Below the pieces are notes generated by a model, which did no database searches, was not told the DNA's origin, and saw nothing but the letters and a program-made list of their open reading frames with translations. Below are positions 24,813-33,980 of a stretch of DNA of 64,000 bases, one piece after another (the stretch's first letter is position 1; each line of letters begins with the position of its first letter). A program made the position numbers and the translations under genes. Origin of the DNA: Bacteroidetes bacterium HLUCCA01 (GTDB lineage: Bacteria > Bacteroidota > Rhodothermia > Balneolales > HLUCCA01); contig LIHN01000015.1 in NCBI GenBank assembly GCA_001314545.1, positions 1 through 64,000 of the forward strand, given 5' to 3'.

Positions 24813-25595
24813 CTAAATTCGCTGCAGTACTGCTGCAACAAACCGGCTGAAATCCTCTTTGCGGGAGTCGGCCACTTCTTTGATTTCTCCATGTTCCAGC
24901 CTGGCATGGGTCACGCCGGTCGACATGTTGGTCAGCAGGGTTATTCCCAGGCTTTTCATACCCAATTTCTGGGCTTCCAGCAATTCCGGTACGGTTGACA
25001 TTCCTACGGCATCGGCGCCCATCGTCCGGAATGCTCTGATTTCAGCTGCGGTTTCATAAACGGGTCCTTTTACGAACAGGTAGGTGCCCTGGCGCAGCTC
25101 AATGCCGAGTTCCAATCCGGTTTTCCGTGCTACGTTAATGAGCGGACGGTTGTCATACCGTGTTTCGGCAAGCTGATTTCCGGAACTGCTGCGGAACCCT
25201 ATGCGCATAAAGTCATCGATGAGCATGAGGTCGCCCACCTCAAAGCGGGTATTAATACAGCCGGCGGCGTTAGAAACGATGAGCCCATTGGCCTTAAAAG
25301 CGGCGGCGAGTTGCACCGGAATGACGGTTCGGTCCAGCGGATGACCTTCGTAGTGATGGAATCGGCCTGAAAACACCAGCACCCGTCTATCCCCGACCAT
25401 ACCCTGAATCAGTTCTCCTCCATGACCGGCCACGGTAACATCAGGAAAACCCGGAATATCCTTGTAGGGTACCGAAACAGCCCGGGTTACGGTCGATGAA
25501 AAACCACCCAACCCCGATCCCAGAATCACCGCACCATCAACGGTATCGTGAAAGCCTTGTTCGAGCAGGAAGGTCTTGGCGTCGGTTATCTTCAT
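24813..25595 (-). CDS. punA: Purine nucleoside phosphorylase
   Basis: Cytoplasmic enzyme of purine salvage that cleaves (deoxy)inosine or guanosine with phosphate. Trimeric-type PNP features are the phosphate loop GSGLGGFSS, GRFHHYEGHPLDRTVIPVQ, SNAAGCIN and MGADAVGMSTVPEL near the base-binding site. The length of 260 residues fits the trimeric class. It sits at the end of a run of minus-strand genes but is separated from the upstream MBL-fold gene by ~210 bases, so it may have its own promoter. ATG start at 25595. Confidence 0.93.
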   Translation of the reverse strand: MKITDAKTFLLEQGFHDTVDGAVILGSGLGGFSSTVTRAVSVPYKDIPGFPDVTVAGHGGELIQGMVGDRRVLVFSGRFHHYEGHPLDRTVIPVQLAAAFKANGLIVSNAAGCINTRFEVGDLMLIDDFMRIGFRSSSGNQLAETRYDNRPLINVARKTGLELGIELRQGTYLFVKGPVYETAAEIRAFRTMGADAVGMSTVPELLEAQKLGMKSLGITLLTNMSTGVTHARLEHGEIKEVADSRKEDFSRFVAAVLQRI

Positions 25596-25805
25596 CTGGA
25601 AATGGGGTCTATATCATATTGCTGACGGGGGACTAAAGCTACTGCACCCCTCGCTCAAATACAAATGAGGCAGATGCGTTGGGTTCACATCCCGACCAAT
25701 CCGACTTTTCATGCTGCCTGGCTGCTGCCGGTAATATAACTGCGATTGCGCCGGGGCATGGTGCAACCGATATTTGTTGTGCTGCGGGGAAAACGCACAG
25801 CCGGG

Positions 25806-26552
25806 TCAAACCTCGATGATGTTCTCCCGATTGTCATGGTAGGCCAGTATTTTGTATCCATGCTGCCGGGCGTAGTCGATGAGTTCGTCCCGTTTACGCT
25901 GACTGGCTTTCCCGTCGAAGTCGTACTTGGCGGCGTACTTCCGTGACAGTGCCCCCTTGGTGTTCATGACATCGCCGGCATTCAGATAGCGGTGTTTTTC
26001 CCCGAAATCAAAGAACCAGGCCAGACTGAATTCGGTGTGCCCGCCAATACAGGTGCACCGTACACCTTCCAGGGGCGAGTCACCGTCATCAACAAAATGC
26101 AGGTTGGCATGGACCTCCAAAAATTGCAGATATTGCTCGCGATCCGGTTCCTCAATACCAATGCGATGCAGCTTATCCCACTCTTTGCGGCTCAGATAGA
26201 TCGTTGCCTGCGGATAGACCAGCTCCCAGAATCCATTTTCCCGCGTAGCCATCCCGCCTATGTGATCAAAATGCAGATGCGACAGGAAAATATGGCGGAT
26301 GTCATCGGGTTCCGCTCCGTGGTTCTGCAGGTTTTCAATGGTGACCGGAATATGGCTTTCTGCGCCGAAATCACCCAGTCCGGTATCCAGCAGCATGGCA
26401 ACTCCGTTATGGCGGATGAGGAAAGGATTCAGGGCTATTCGAAGGGCTCCTTTCCGGGCCGGTTCCTCACGGTTGATGCGGTGGAATATTTTGTCTGTAC
26501 CAACGGAGAATGTTCCCTCATACAGAGGGATTACTTCGGTCTTGGGGGTCAT
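25806..26552 (-). CDS. MBL-fold metallo-hydrolase
   Basis: Metallo-beta-lactamase-fold hydrolase. The dinuclear zinc motif is HLHFDHIGG (HxHxDH), with a second ligand region at GGHTEFSLAWFF and Asp in NAGDVMNT. The N-terminal ~60 residues carry the early strands and a metal-pocket-adjacent DTGLGDFG. The protein has no signal peptide, so it is cytoplasmic. The family includes lactonases, glyoxalase II-like and RNA-processing enzymes; the segment GGHTEFSLAWFFDFGE resembles N-acyl homoserine lactonase or quorum-quenching-like hydrolases, but this is not decisive. It starts 14 bases after the phoH stop and is probably co-transcribed. Confidence 0.85.
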   Translation of the reverse strand: MTPKTEVIPLYEGTFSVGTDKIFHRINREEPARKGALRIALNPFLIRHNGVAMLLDTGLGDFGAESHIPVTIENLQNHGAEPDDIRHIFLSHLHFDHIGGMATRENGFWELVYPQATIYLSRKEWDKLHRIGIEEPDREQYLQFLEVHANLHFVDDGDSPLEGVRCTCIGGHTEFSLAWFFDFGEKHRYLNAGDVMNTKGALSRKYAAKYDFDGKASQRKRDELIDYARQHGYKILAYHDNRENIIEV

Positions 26553-26566
26553 AGTAGATAATCGGA

Positions 26567-27562
26567 TTAACGAAGACCTTCTTCGTACTTATCGTAAGCC
26601 TCGATGATGTCACGAATCAGCTTGTGTCTGACTACATCGCTCTGGTCCAGGTATACAAAGTCGATGCCCTTTATTTTGCCCAGAATACGCGGAATTTCCA
26701 CAAGACCGGAGCTGGTTTTCTTAGGCAGATCGGTTTGCGTAACGTCGCCGGTGATTATGGCCTTGCTGTTGATGCCCAGTCTGGTCAGGAACATTTTCAT
26801 CTGGGTGGTGGTGGCGTTTTGGGCCTCATCCAGAATTACGAAGGCGTTGTTCAGGGTTCGGCCTCGCATGTAGGCCAACGGTACGATTTCGATGATATTT
26901 TTGTTGAGATGTATTTCGAGGCGATCGTGGTCAATCATTTCCTCAAGTGCGTCGTAGAGTGGACGCAGGTAGGGATCGATTTTATCTTTAAGGTCGCCGG
27001 GTAAAAAGCCGAGACTCTCACCGGCCTCAACGGCCGGCCGGCACAGAACAATGCGCTTGATTTGTCGTTCTTTAAGCGCTTTCACCGCCAGGGCTACGGC
27101 AGTGTAGGTTTTGCCGGTTCCGGCCGGTCCGATTGCAAATACGATGTCGTTTTTCGCATGCGATTCAACGATTTTGCGCTGATTTGCCGTTTTTGCCCGA
27201 ACGGCTCCGCCACCGTGCGTGTAAACAATGACCCCCGACTCCTCCGGGGTGGTAATCAAAGGCAGGGAACCGTCTGCGGCGGCAGGAATTTCGGCAGACT
27301 TGGCTGCCGGTCTGGGTGGCTTGGCTGTTTTACGGATACTCAGCACTGTGCGGATATCCCGTTCACTGACAACACCGGTGCGCTGGGCTATACCCACCAG
27401 CTCATTGACAATGTTACGAATCTCGTGATACTCATTGAGCGTGCCGCTCACCCGAAGTACATTGCCACGGGCGGCGATGGTTGCGGCCGGATAGGCGTCT
27501 TCAAGCTGTCTGAGGTTGGCGTCATGGGGACCCAGCACGGTGGCCGGATCAACGTCTTCCAT
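26567..27562 (-). CDS. PhoH family ATPase/RNA-binding protein
   Basis: Cytoplasmic PhoH/YbeZ-like P-loop protein, implicated in ribosome or RNA metabolism in other bacteria. It has a KH-like N-terminal region (~residues 1-75), Walker A GPAGTGKT at 145-152, and Walker B in FVILDEAQN. The C-terminal SGLVEIPRILGKIKGIDFVYLDQSDVVRH is typical of the family. The listed ATG (27562) may not be the true start: the frame stays open upstream for ~17 codons to a TAA, reading TLELTNQSIV before the ATG. This looks like genuine family N-terminus, and a CTG at 27607-27605 is the only near-cognate start seen. It lies between rpe and the MBL gene. Confidence 0.93.
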   Translation of the reverse strand: MEDVDPATVLGPHDANLRQLEDAYPAATIAARGNVLRVSGTLNEYHEIRNIVNELVGIAQRTGVVSERDIRTVLSIRKTAKPPRPAAKSAEIPAAADGSLPLITTPEESGVIVYTHGGGAVRAKTANQRKIVESHAKNDIVFAIGPAGTGKTYTAVALAVKALKERQIKRIVLCRPAVEAGESLGFLPGDLKDKIDPYLRPLYDALEEMIDHDRLEIHLNKNIIEIVPLAYMRGRTLNNAFVILDEAQNATTTQMKMFLTRLGINSKAIITGDVTQTDLPKKTSSGLVEIPRILGKIKGIDFVYLDQSDVVRHKLIRDIIEAYDKYEEGLR

Positions 27563-27723
27563 GACAATGGATTGATTGGTGAGTTCGAGCGTAGTAGAAG
27601 TATTCAGATCGATCTGGTTTTATTGGGTGAAGAGGATTTCGTATACCCGCAGTGCGTATCTGCAATGAACGCAATGTATCTGTAAAGATAAAATGAATTT
27701 ATCATTAAGTCAGTTCCCGATAC

Positions 27724-28398
27724 TCAGGCGGGTCTCATCAGATCCTGAAATTCACGTATCCGTGCCGGTATATCTTCTGCTCCAAATACGCTGCTGCCTG
27801 CCACCAGCACGTCTGCACCGGTCTGCAGCAGTTTGGAGGCATTGGCCGGACCGACCCCCCCATCGATTTCAATCAGGAAATCGGCACCACGCTCGCGACG
27901 TATTTTTACGAGTTCTTTTATGCGTTCGTAGGTATGCTCAATGAATTTTTGTCCGCCAAACCCCGGATTCACACTCATCAGCACAACCAGGTCAATATCC
28001 ATTGCAACCGCCTCGATAGTTCTGACCGGTGTTGCCGGATTGATGGCTACACCCGCTTTGATGCCTTTATCCCGGATGTTCTGAACCGATCGATGCAGGT
28101 GGGGTGTTGCCTCGGCGTGAACACTGATTAATCGGGCGCCGGCCCGGATAAACGCATCAATGTAAAGATCCGGGTTATAGATCATCAGATGGACATCCAG
28201 AAAGGCGTCAGATGCAGCATTTTGTGTTGCTTTGACAATCATGGGTCCGTAGGATATGTTCGGGACAAAGTGCCCGTCCATGATGTCACAGTGAATCCAC
28301 TCAATGCCGTTTTGGGTACACAGTTGTATTTGAGCGCCAAGCTGGGTGAAATCGGCTGCCAGAATGGATGGAGCCAATATGGGTTTGGAAGGAGTCAT
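27724..28398 (-). CDS. rpe: Ribulose-phosphate 3-epimerase
   Basis: Pentose-phosphate enzyme interconverting ribulose 5-phosphate and xylulose 5-phosphate. TIM-barrel protein with PSILAADFTQLG at the start, WIHCDIMDGHFVPNISYG (metal-binding His/Asp), DVHLMI, LVVLMSVNPGFGGQKF and EIDGGVGPANA, all diagnostic for Rpe. The length of 224 residues is normal. ATG start at 28398 with a weak ribosome binding site. It follows the PASTA protein gene by 62 bases in the same direction; rpe next to a PASTA-protein gene is a common Bacteroidota arrangement. Confidence 0.96.
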   Translation of the reverse strand: MTPSKPILAPSILAADFTQLGAQIQLCTQNGIEWIHCDIMDGHFVPNISYGPMIVKATQNAASDAFLDVHLMIYNPDLYIDAFIRAGARLISVHAEATPHLHRSVQNIRDKGIKAGVAINPATPVRTIEAVAMDIDLVVLMSVNPGFGGQKFIEHTYERIKELVKIRRERGADFLIEIDGGVGPANASKLLQTGADVLVAGSSVFGAEDIPARIREFQDLMRPA

Positions 28399-28460
28399 GA
28401 CAGATGGTTTGTGCTCGTGACGTTCGTAAATGCTGGTCTCAGGATGGGTGCGGCGTTGAT

Positions 28461-29309
28461 TTATGGGGTTTCAACCGGCGTTTCGGGTCGGAGTGTGTCG
28501 GCCTGTAATGACTCCAGCACATCCTGATTACCCTCAAAAACCGATCCGCTTTCCGTTTCTTCGCGTACCATAACCGGTTCTGATATCACCAGATTGAGGG
28601 ATTCGCCTTCAAAAAGCTCGTCACGGTCGTTCGGGGAATAGTCCAGAATATGGTTCGGTTCAATTTCATTGGTGGCGCGGAACTGGATGGAACCCACCCT
28701 CAGGCCGGCATCGCGCAGCAGACGCTGTCCTTCGGCCAGCCGGAGCCCGATTATTTCCGGAATCTGTACGCGTTCCTGACCTAATCCGTCACTAATCACC
28801 AGATCAACCACGGTTCCCCGGTCAACGGTAGTACCTTCCGGAATAGATTGACGCAAGACAATGCTTCGGAAGCGGGAGCTTTCAACAGTGATATTTCCTA
28901 CCCGCAGGCCATGATTCTGCAGCTGGATGCGGGCGTTGTTCAGGCTGGTGTTGACCACCTGCGGAACCGTTGCCGTTGGACGTTCGCTGGTAGCAACGGT
29001 CAGGTACACCTTTCGGTTGGGTTTGACCTGAGAAGCCCCAAGGGGTGACTGGTCAATAATGTAATCCGGCGGGAAGGCTTCGTGCGGTCGCCGATCGGAC
29101 ACCACAAAGCGCAGTCCCTGCGATTCCAGCAGTATACTGGCTTCGTCCAATGCCATCTTGGTCACATCGGGTACGGTAATCCCTTCATTGTAGTTGGTAT
29201 ACCATGGCATAATCAGGCGGTCCATGCTTAACACACCGGCGGTAACCAGCAGAATCAGCGAGATTATGTAGATATAAAACTGGGCGGATGTGAGTAAACG
29301 TTTAATCAT
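28461..29309 (-). CDS. PASTA-domain membrane protein
   Basis: Single-pass inner-membrane protein with a short cytoplasmic head, a transmembrane helix (~residues 10-31) and three PASTA domains in the periplasm (~38-105, 108-178 and 180-245). Each shows the VPDV/VPQV/IPEI start and an LxxxGLRV/GLRF step. A disordered acidic tail follows (EETESGSVFEGN). PASTA domains usually bind peptidoglycan fragments or beta-lactams and occur in Ser/Thr kinases and penicillin-binding proteins, but here no kinase or transpeptidase domain is present. It starts 25 bases after the DUF5683-like gene and precedes rpe. Confidence 0.9.
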   Translation of the reverse strand: MIKRLLTSAQFYIYIISLILLVTAGVLSMDRLIMPWYTNYNEGITVPDVTKMALDEASILLESQGLRFVVSDRRPHEAFPPDYIIDQSPLGASQVKPNRKVYLTVATSERPTATVPQVVNTSLNNARIQLQNHGLRVGNITVESSRFRSIVLRQSIPEGTTVDRGTVVDLVISDGLGQERVQIPEIIGLRLAEGQRLLRDAGLRVGSIQFRATNEIEPNHILDYSPNDRDELFEGESLNLVISEPVMVREETESGSVFEGNQDVLESLQADTLRPETPVETP

Positions 29310-29334
29310 GCTGGGAATATACGGTCTGGCTGAG

Positions 29335-30507
29335 TTAAAATCGCCAGGTCACCATCAGATGGTTTCCCATATAATCGGCCCTGGCTGTAGTTTCTAAACG
29401 ATGCTGGCGCATTTTTATGGTGAAGTAGGCATCAAATGCGGAAATCACATGGTTGAAGATCAGGGTGGAAACCATGTTGTTGGCCAGTTTATAGGCATCG
29501 TTGAAACGACGGTTCTGAGCCGCATGGTTCAGCCACATGGCCGACATACCCGCATTACTGGCCAGATTGACCGAATTGACGGCGTCATCCCAATCGCGCC
29601 ATCCGGGACCGAACTGCCAGTACTTGCTCATGAGCTCGTAGTATTGCTGCGATCCGAAAGGGTTTACTTCGTGGGTAAAGTTGGTCCCGCTTGTATATCG
29701 GCTGCGGCGTTCCATTTCATTGAGGGCCTCACGGTTAACCCAGCTCCATTCCAGTGGAGCGTTATAGGCCGGATCCGGAAATCCCGTTTCCGGATTGGCG
29801 GCGGCACGACCAGCCTCGGTAAGCAGGTCAGCCGGTAACAGGTCCGGTGCATCGGGATTTCGAGCTCCGCTCATATAGTAGTTGTGGACCCATGCGGTAT
29901 ACTTGACCAGCGACCAATTTGAATCACCGTAGGCATTGTAGCTCCTTTGCAGCCGGTCGCCACGACGAGATGCATCCACATACAGGTAAACAACGGCAAC
30001 TTCTACGGCTGCCATAAGACCAGCCTTCCAATATTGTCGGTTAGCAGTCTGACCCAGTCCCGGAAGGATCAGCGAGGCCAGCAGTCCTTTGCCCGGGGAA
30101 TTGCTGATTTGTTCAAAAACGGAACGGCCTTGTGAGCTGGAGACAGTTATGTTCGCAGCAGGTCGCATCTGTAGAATATCGGCACTGGCGTCGGGGGAAG
30201 AGGGGATATCCAGACGGTACAGGTCGGAGGAGGGCCGTATGTCAGGACGGTACGAGGTAAACCACCTTTGGGTTGACAGATTCACTTCCGGAAGGGAACG
30301 CGTAAGCGGCCGGTGTGTTCCGGCCGTTGCAGCAGCTGAAAATCCGGCTTCCGGCAGCGGCCAGGCATACACTGCGCCCGGGCCGGTCAAGGAGACAGAC
30401 AGCCGTGGGTGGGAGGAACCCTGACCCTGCACTCCCTGCATGGCGATTGCGTGGCTTACAGAAAGCAAAAGCGCGATTGTTATGCCAAAAACGAGACGCA
30501 GTACCAT
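29335..30507 (-). CDS. DUF5683-like secreted protein
   Basis: Exported protein with a Sec signal peptide (residues ~1-22). The central SLILPGLGQTANRQYWKAGLMAAVEVAVVYLY, read as a hydrophobic stretch beginning with the PGLGQ motif, is typical of DUF5683 or P-loop-less small membrane-associated proteins common in Bacteroidota. The rest contains an extended region with predicted beta content and ends LMVTWRF. The terminal Phe may indicate outer-membrane insertion. The function is unknown. It lies in the run downstream of porU-porV and 14 bases after the peptidase-propeller-barrel gene, so it may belong to envelope assembly. Confidence 0.7.
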   Translation of the reverse strand: MVLRLVFGITIALLLSVSHAIAMQGVQGQGSSHPRLSVSLTGPGAVYAWPLPEAGFSAAATAGTHRPLTRSLPEVNLSTQRWFTSYRPDIRPSSDLYRLDIPSSPDASADILQMRPAANITVSSSQGRSVFEQISNSPGKGLLASLILPGLGQTANRQYWKAGLMAAVEVAVVYLYVDASRRGDRLQRSYNAYGDSNWSLVKYTAWVHNYYMSGARNPDAPDLLPADLLTEAGRAAANPETGFPDPAYNAPLEWSWVNREALNEMERRSRYTSGTNFTHEVNPFGSQQYYELMSKYWQFGPGWRDWDDAVNSVNLASNAGMSAMWLNHAAQNRRFNDAYKLANNMVSTLIFNHVISAFDAYFTIKMRQHRLETTARADYMGNHLMVTWRF

Positions 30508-30521
30508 AAGCTGTTGGCTGG

Positions 30522-33500
30522 TTAGAAGTCGAAATCGAATAATAATCCGAAGTTAAACAGAACTTCCCGTCCGAACTGAACTGAGCTTTGTCCTGTGGTG
30601 GTGATGAAGGACTCGGGCAGGTTCACATCGAACGTATCAAGACCGTATGCGGCGCTGATGAACAGTCTGGAGGGGAACAGGTAGTAGGAGCTCATGCTCA
30701 ATCGGAGTTCGGCACCGATGCCGGATTTCAGGTTGTTTCCAACCTGCAGCGGACCACCCCAGCCGTTTCCTGTTTCCGCAAATACACGCATGAAGAGCTT
30801 GTCAATGGTGAACCGTCCGGCCTGATAATGGATGCGTTCAAACAGGGGCTGGTGGTAGTTGAGTTGGGTGAAAAACGTAGTATTACCGCCCAGAGCGAAG
30901 AATGAGTAGCTGCGCATGGCAGGCAAACCGCCGATGTAATCCAGGAAGAAGTATTCATCGCTGCCGTTGAAATTCGTAAAAAAGCGGCTTCGAACGTCAA
31001 AGAGTCGGTTTGATAGTGCCTGAAATCCGTAACGGATGTCCAGCTCAGTGGTATGTATGCGGTAGTCGTTGTACTGAGGGATGAGCTCTCCGCCGCGAAT
31101 ATCGTAGCCGTCTAGCAGGGAACTGGGCTGAAAGCTGTAGCGCAGGGAGGTGGTAATACCGCGCTGAACGATGTCGGAGTGCCGGTGGGGAGTGTTGACA
31201 TTCAGGAAGTACCCGGCGGTATAGGTATTTCCGATGAAATACCGCGAGGAGGAGCCGCCTATGGTCTGGCGGAACTCCCGGGAAAAGAAAGCGTTGGTTG
31301 AAACCCGGTACGGACTATGATACCATCCCAGCTCTATCACACTGAACCGGTTTATTTTGCTTATCAGACTGATTTGGGCCTGCCAGATATCGTAGGCAAT
31401 GCCGATGTTGGTGGTATCGGGCAGACAGGCGGTGCAGGGGAATTCCTCCACAGAGAGTCCGTCAGCTACATTGCGGCGAATGTTGAACAGCTCGATGGAA
31501 ACCGTGGGCGACCATTTGGCATCAATGAAGGGCAAACCACGGTATTCGGCCATCAGGAACAGATCGCGGTCCATGGCACTCAGACCGGCCGGGCGGATGT
31601 AGTCGCCCAGCTGTTCGGCATCGGTTGAACCGGGACCCAGCAGGGCTCCGCCGAAAATACTGAAGCGATCCAGCATTTCCCGGGAGCTGAAATACATACC
31701 AACCTTGGCATCGCGCCAGATATTGGCGCCCAGGTCGGCAATACGTCCTGAGGTGAGCAGGTCCGCATTGGATCCCTTGATTTTGCTGTAGTTATCGAAT
31801 CGGAGGGCCGGATAGATACTGAAGGAGGTAAACGTGTCCTGGTAGGGATACAGGGTGCGCTCTGCAGGAATATCTGCCGGTGGATTTCCCTCCGAGGGAA
31901 TCTGAAACGGGTGAGCTTCCATCCGACGGTTGGTGAACAGGCTGTCTGGCAGGGGGGTAAGGTCGGTATCCATAACGCCGTTCAGCCAGGAGGTTGCCTG
32001 CAGCTCACCGAGCTGCTCCTGCGGGGTATAGGGTCGCTGATAGGAGGGATGTACCTGACTGAGCAGTGAGCTGGCGTCAGTGGGGAACTGGATGTTTTCA
32101 GCGATCGGTGCGGGACCTGCCCTACGGATTTCATAACCGTGTGCAACGTATTCTGCATAATAGATATTTCCGTTGGTATCACTGTGTGGCATGAATGCGC
32201 CACCGGTCACGCTGGTGAGCTGGCTCACGGATCCGGTACGCAGATCCAGGGCATAGATATTGTAAATACCGTCGATGTCTGAGCTGAAATACAATGTTTC
32301 TCCGTCACTGCTTACGTGTGGGTCACGGAAGTCCGCGGCATCATGCCGGAAAATGGTGGACTCACGACCACTTTCCAGATCGAATAAGCGGATTTCCCGG
32401 TGTGCATCGCGAGCCCATGCGTAGTAGAGGTATTTGCCCTCAGGGTGCCAGGCAGGCGCGTAAATCTGCTCACCGCGGTCGAATCGGGTCAGACGTGTTA
32501 GTGATGGGCTGCCGGCATCACGTACGGGTTCATCCTTAGCTTTTTGAATATCCAGCATCATCAGGTTCAGAACACCGTCTTCCCGGATGAGTACCGCAGC
32601 ACGGTTACCGTCAGGATGCACGGTTGGGTCGCTCAAACGGGCACCCTTCGAAAGGCGCTCGCTTTTTCCGGTATCGCGATCGTGCAGGAAAAGGTCGTTA
32701 TAGGGTTCACCGAATCGGGTTTCCAGAATTCGGTTGTACAGAATCTGCCGACCGTCCGGCATGAAACTGAATGTGTTTTGAATGAAACGGATTTCCGGTT
32801 CCAGCTCCAGTCCGCAGCTAAGGGTGAATCCTTGCTCAACAAAGGCCCGGGAGGTTGCCTGAGGCAGTGCCTCGAGCTGACCGGTTGCTATGTCCCGGAT
32901 GAACAACTGCACCCGCGAGTCGTCCCGGCCACGGTTCGACACATACGCAATTTCGCTTCCGTCAGGGGATATTACCGGGTAAAAATTGAAGAATCCGTCG
33001 CCCTCAATCAGCTCCCCGCCGGAGACCTTCCGGCCTTCCAGTTGTGAAGTGTAATGGTCGCGAAGGGAGCTGACCCAGTCCTCAAAAACCTGCTCGCCGG
33101 GCTTGCCGGTAGCCATTTCAAGGGCTTTACTTACATCGAAAACACCACGCTGTGAAAAAGCCCGGGTTATTTCGTTGAGTACCTGCTCGCCGTAGGTTGC
33201 CGCAAGGTAGTGGGTAAATGCGAAGCCCTGATTATAGGTTACCTCGCGTTCAATGCTGGTTTTTGAGGCAAACGTACCCATCCGCTCGAAAGACAGCTGT
33301 GTATTATTGAGAATGCGGGTACGCAGAATCATGTCGCGGTGGGAGTCCCAGTAGTCGTAGTGGATATCTGCCCGTTGATACTGAGCCGTGCCTTCTGCCA
33401 GCCACGCCGGTAATCCTACTGCCGACAGCGGGTAGCTGATTACGCCGCTGGGATAGCCATAGAGCACGTCGGGGCGCCGTACGTCTTCATAGCTGAGCCA

Positions 33501-33980
33501 TTGCAGGTACGTTATGGCTCGCTGGCGCGGATTCTTCATGGAAGCCTGAATCTGTATGATATGCACAAATTCATGGGTAACCACATTGCGTAACCAGTTA
33601 TGGGAGCCCCTCAGCGGGGAGTCAAGCGACGGCAGCCATATTTCAATTTTATTGTCGAGGAAGAAGGCTGCTCCGTTTGCGTAATCGAGTCGATCGTTCA
33701 ATACTACTGAAACCTTGCTGTCTGGTTCGTAGTCGTACAGCGCGGTGATGTCCGGATAAATTTCCTCCAGAATCCGGGAGGTTACCTGCGCCGGACGACT
33801 ATTACCCTCCTGAAAATGAACCAGAAAATGGTCGCTTTCAATTGTAAACCATTCCATGTGCTGCATGGGATAGCCATAAAACTGCGGATTCCTGAATTGA
33901 GCCTGTACGACGGCTGAACCAAGGCACAGTAATGCGATGATCAGTATGGATGCGCGTTTTAGCACGGTGCGGTGCCTCAT
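30522..33980 (-). CDS. Outer-membrane peptidase MA-like / TolB propeller / beta-barrel protein
   Basis: Large (1152 aa) exported protein with three parts. After a signal peptide (~1-28) comes a gluzincin-type peptidase MA-like domain with an intact zinc motif HEFVH (His136, Glu137, His140) and a downstream AEGTAQY Glu196. A TolB/PD40-like beta-propeller follows (~325-650; repeats such as ISPDGSEIAYVSNRGRDD and SSDGETLYFSSDIDG). The last ~390 residues look like an outer-membrane beta-barrel, ending in DFDF. Its ATG overlaps the stop of the M6-like gene by four bases (ATGA), showing tight coupling. It may process or display surface proteins near the T9SS, which is inference. Confidence 0.82.
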   Translation of the reverse strand: MRHRTVLKRASILIIALLCLGSAVVQAQFRNPQFYGYPMQHMEWFTIESDHFLVHFQEGNSRPAQVTSRILEEIYPDITALYDYEPDSKVSVVLNDRLDYANGAAFFLDNKIEIWLPSLDSPLRGSHNWLRNVVTHEFVHIIQIQASMKNPRQRAITYLQWLSYEDVRRPDVLYGYPSGVISYPLSAVGLPAWLAEGTAQYQRADIHYDYWDSHRDMILRTRILNNTQLSFERMGTFASKTSIEREVTYNQGFAFTHYLAATYGEQVLNEITRAFSQRGVFDVSKALEMATGKPGEQVFEDWVSSLRDHYTSQLEGRKVSGGELIEGDGFFNFYPVISPDGSEIAYVSNRGRDDSRVQLFIRDIATGQLEALPQATSRAFVEQGFTLSCGLELEPEIRFIQNTFSFMPDGRQILYNRILETRFGEPYNDLFLHDRDTGKSERLSKGARLSDPTVHPDGNRAAVLIREDGVLNLMMLDIQKAKDEPVRDAGSPSLTRLTRFDRGEQIYAPAWHPEGKYLYYAWARDAHREIRLFDLESGRESTIFRHDAADFRDPHVSSDGETLYFSSDIDGIYNIYALDLRTGSVSQLTSVTGGAFMPHSDTNGNIYYAEYVAHGYEIRRAGPAPIAENIQFPTDASSLLSQVHPSYQRPYTPQEQLGELQATSWLNGVMDTDLTPLPDSLFTNRRMEAHPFQIPSEGNPPADIPAERTLYPYQDTFTSFSIYPALRFDNYSKIKGSNADLLTSGRIADLGANIWRDAKVGMYFSSREMLDRFSIFGGALLGPGSTDAEQLGDYIRPAGLSAMDRDLFLMAEYRGLPFIDAKWSPTVSIELFNIRRNVADGLSVEEFPCTACLPDTTNIGIAYDIWQAQISLISKINRFSVIELGWYHSPYRVSTNAFFSREFRQTIGGSSSRYFIGNTYTAGYFLNVNTPHRHSDIVQRGITTSLRYSFQPSSLLDGYDIRGGELIPQYNDYRIHTTELDIRYGFQALSNRLFDVRSRFFTNFNGSDEYFFLDYIGGLPAMRSYSFFALGGNTTFFTQLNYHQPLFERIHYQAGRFTIDKLFMRVFAETGNGWGGPLQVGNNLKSGIGAELRLSMSSYYLFPSRLFISAAYGLDTFDVNLPESFITTTGQSSVQFGREVLFNFGLLFDFDF

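Noticed and set aside
25596-25805. Possible SRP RNA between PNP and MBL genes (GGCAGCAGCCAGGCAGCATG on the minus strand)
   Set aside because: It recalls the GGAAGCAGCC core of SRP RNA but lacks the GGAAGG loop and a matching opposite strand; no good hairpin closes it.
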